Positions 63,169-64,000 of a stretch of DNA of 64,000 nucleotides are shown here, in pieces. The translations under genes and the position numbers were made by a program. Below the pieces are notes generated by a model, which did no database searches, was not told the origin of the DNA, and was given only the letters and a program-made list of their open reading frames with translations. Source of the stretch: Streptomyces fungicidicus (lineage in GTDB: Bacteria > Actinomycetota > Actinomycetes > Streptomycetales > Streptomycetaceae); assembly GCF_003665435.1 (NCBI RefSeq), contig NZ_CP023407.1:372001-436000 (forward strand), written 5' to 3'. Position 1 is the stretch's first letter; each line of letters starts with the position of its first letter.

Positions 63169-63516
63169 ATGAACGCGTTCACCTCGTTCGCCGCCGCCAC
63201 GACCGCGGCGGCGGTTCTCGCCATCGGACTCGCCGGCGGCGCCACGGCCGCCGGTCACACGCCCGCCGCGCACGACGGCGTGACCGGGCGGGCCGCCGCC
63301 GCCGGAACCGCGCCCGCGTGCATCGAGCGCACGAGCGTCACCAACAAGCCCGAGGGCGGCGTGCGGGTCCACCTGCGCAACTTCTGCGGCAGGACCATGC
63401 ACGTCAAGGTGGTCGTCAAGAACTGGTCGGACAGCGGGTGCAAGTCCATGCCGAACGGGTCCGGCTGGCTCTTCCAGACCGTCGGCGGCCGGTACGACCG
63501 GACCGTGGTCTGCTGA
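63169..63516 (+). CDS. Small secreted four-cysteine protein, tendamistat-like pattern
   Basis: The 115-residue precursor has a signal peptide (MNAFTSFAAATTAAAVLAIG, cleavage near A-T-A-A-G) and a ~66-residue mature core with exactly four cysteines spaced 22, 18 and 24 residues. It is beta-rich (GVRVHLRNFCGRTMHVKVVV, SGWLFQTVGGRYDRTVVC). Tendamistat-type alpha-amylase inhibitors have the same size, the same VKVV strand before the third Cys and similar cysteine spacing, but their W-R-Y inhibitory loop is not evident, so a related fold with another function is equally possible. Confidence 0.65.
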   Translation: MNAFTSFAAATTAAAVLAIGLAGGATAAGHTPAAHDGVTGRAAAAGTAPACIERTSVTNKPEGGVRVHLRNFCGRTMHVKVVVKNWSDSGCKSMPNGSGWLFQTVGGRYDRTVVC

Positions 63517-63555
63517 GCGGGGCGGCGGGAGCGGCTGACGCCCCGCCGCCTGCCG

Positions 63556-63591
63556 TGGCCCCGGGCTGCCGTGAACCGGCTCCCGGGGCCA
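63556..63591 (+). terminator. Hairpin terminator after the secreted protein gene
   Basis: TGGCCCCGGG (63556-63565) and CCCGGGGCCA (63582-63591) are exact complements with a 16-nt loop, 39 bp past the stop of the secreted protein gene. Confidence 0.7.
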
Positions 63592-63687
63592 TCAGGGTGG
63601 TCACAGGCCGTGTCGGGAGGCCGTCCCCGGTCCGGCTGGCCATCCTGGGTCGGGAGCGGCCCCCTTCCGAGCGACAAGGAGCACGGC

Positions 63688-63903
63688 ATGCCCACGGACC
63701 CGGTCGGACGATTCCTCACGGCGCTGGACCCGGAGCACCGGGACGCCGTCAGCGGCAGACCGCGCGCCGAGCAGGAGCAGCTCGCGGCGGCCTGGGAGCG
63801 GGAGCTGGAGGCCGACTCCGAACTCGACTCCCTCGACGAGCTGTCCCCGCCCGCGGCGGAGGCCGAGGCGGCCCGCCGCGTCCTCGAACGCGAGAAGGGC
63901 TAG
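63688..63903 (+). CDS. Small acidic protein of unknown function
   Basis: The 71-residue protein starts at ATG 63688, with AAGGAG at the right distance. It is acidic, highly helical (RAEQEQLAAAWERELEADSE) and without cysteines, membrane segment or known domain. Its size and composition resemble many uncharacterised actinobacterial proteins. It is bounded by a terminator upstream and a convergent partial gene downstream. Confidence 0.65.
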   Translation: MPTDPVGRFLTALDPEHRDAVSGRPRAEQEQLAAAWERELEADSELDSLDELSPPAAEAEAARRVLEREKG

Positions 63904-63948
63904 CCCGCGTCCGTACCGCGCGTGCTCCCGGTCGCCTCGCGGCCGGGA

Positions 63949-64000
63949 TCAGTGGTGGGCGTGGGCGACGGCATGTCCCTTGCCCCGGCCGATCATCCAC
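63949..64000 (-). CDS. 3' end of a gene continuing past the window
   Basis: On the minus strand the last 16 codons read WMIGRGKGHAVAHAHH and end in TGA. The His/Gly-rich tail is unlike random frame composition and resembles the ends of small SHOCT-like or metal-binding membrane proteins, but too little is visible to name a family. Confidence 0.35.
   Translation of the reverse strand, partial: WMIGRGKGHAVAHAHH

Noticed and set aside
1..64000. tRNA or rRNA genes and a natural-product gene cluster
   Set aside because: No cloverleaf-like or rRNA-like stretch was noticed, and no polyketide synthase, NRPS or terpene synthase motif is encoded, despite a PAS-LuxR regulator of the type found in polyene clusters.

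Overview
The window is very GC-rich (third codon positions almost all G or C), uses GTG starts freely, and carries actinobacterial families throughout: PAS-LuxR and DUF2690 regulators, a zinc-free bL33, an iron box of the DmdR type, and GH43 and PQQ-sugar-dehydrogenase secreted enzymes. I read it as a Streptomyces chromosome, or a very close relative. No rRNA, tRNA or CRISPR array was seen. One transposase unit lies near 57.6-58.4 kb.

Layout. 0-4.7 kb: 3' end of a sigma factor, a PAS-LuxR regulator, an XRE-TPR regulator, and DUF3253 and DUF5996 proteins. 4.8-7.6 kb: a zinc alcohol dehydrogenase and an aldo/keto reductase lying among broken genes (cupin, acetyltransferase, CDGSH and MmyB-type regulator fragments). 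7.7-11.3 kb: two small redox/efflux regulons, a MarR-MFS-DUF1330 operon and a divergent NmrA/QorB-like reductase with its HxlR regulator. 11.4-21.1 kb: an alpha/beta-hydrolase-fold protein lacking the usual serine; secreted carbohydrate enzymes (PQQ sugar dehydrogenase, ThuA/DUF1080 protein, GH43), the first two sharing a nearly identical ricin-type lectin module; a DMT permease; and a DinB protein. 21.2-27.7 kb: a divergent MarR/MMPL exporter pair, a sirtuin, a methyltransferase, DoxX and small proteins, with two gene relics. 27.9-41.5 kb: a proline-rich wall-spanning protein, tandem MuiA/DUF4139 proteins, an MHS transporter, a lipoprotein, an AurF-like di-iron oxygenase next to a fused ferredoxin/ferredoxin reductase, a TerC-like DUF475 protein, an NAD kinase, bL33 and an unknown protein.

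42.1-54.6 kb is the most striking part: a 12.4-kb, five-gene minus-strand operon. In transcription order it encodes a DUF4132 protein, a 1,680-residue unknown protein, a MoxR-type AAA+ ATPase, a DUF5682-vWA fusion and a SWIM zinc-finger protein. Four of the five genes overlap the next by ATGA or abut it closely. It matches the outline of the E. coli yehI-yehL-yehM-yehP-yehQ region and looks like a chaperone-like or conflict-type machine of unknown substrate. An iron-box-controlled PPOX flavoprotein gene lies just beyond its 3' end.

54.8-61.2 kb looks accessory: a membrane protein, a membrane-anchored Mrr-type endonuclease translationally coupled to a small basic protein, a YdeI-like protein, an IS5-type transposase unit with a frameshift and an apparently lost right end, an unknown protein, a SUKH protein and an APH-like kinase. 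61.2-64 kb: two tandem, overlapping, membrane-anchored XRE regulators divergent from a small secreted four-cysteine protein that resembles the tendamistat family, then a small acidic protein and the 3' end of one more gene.
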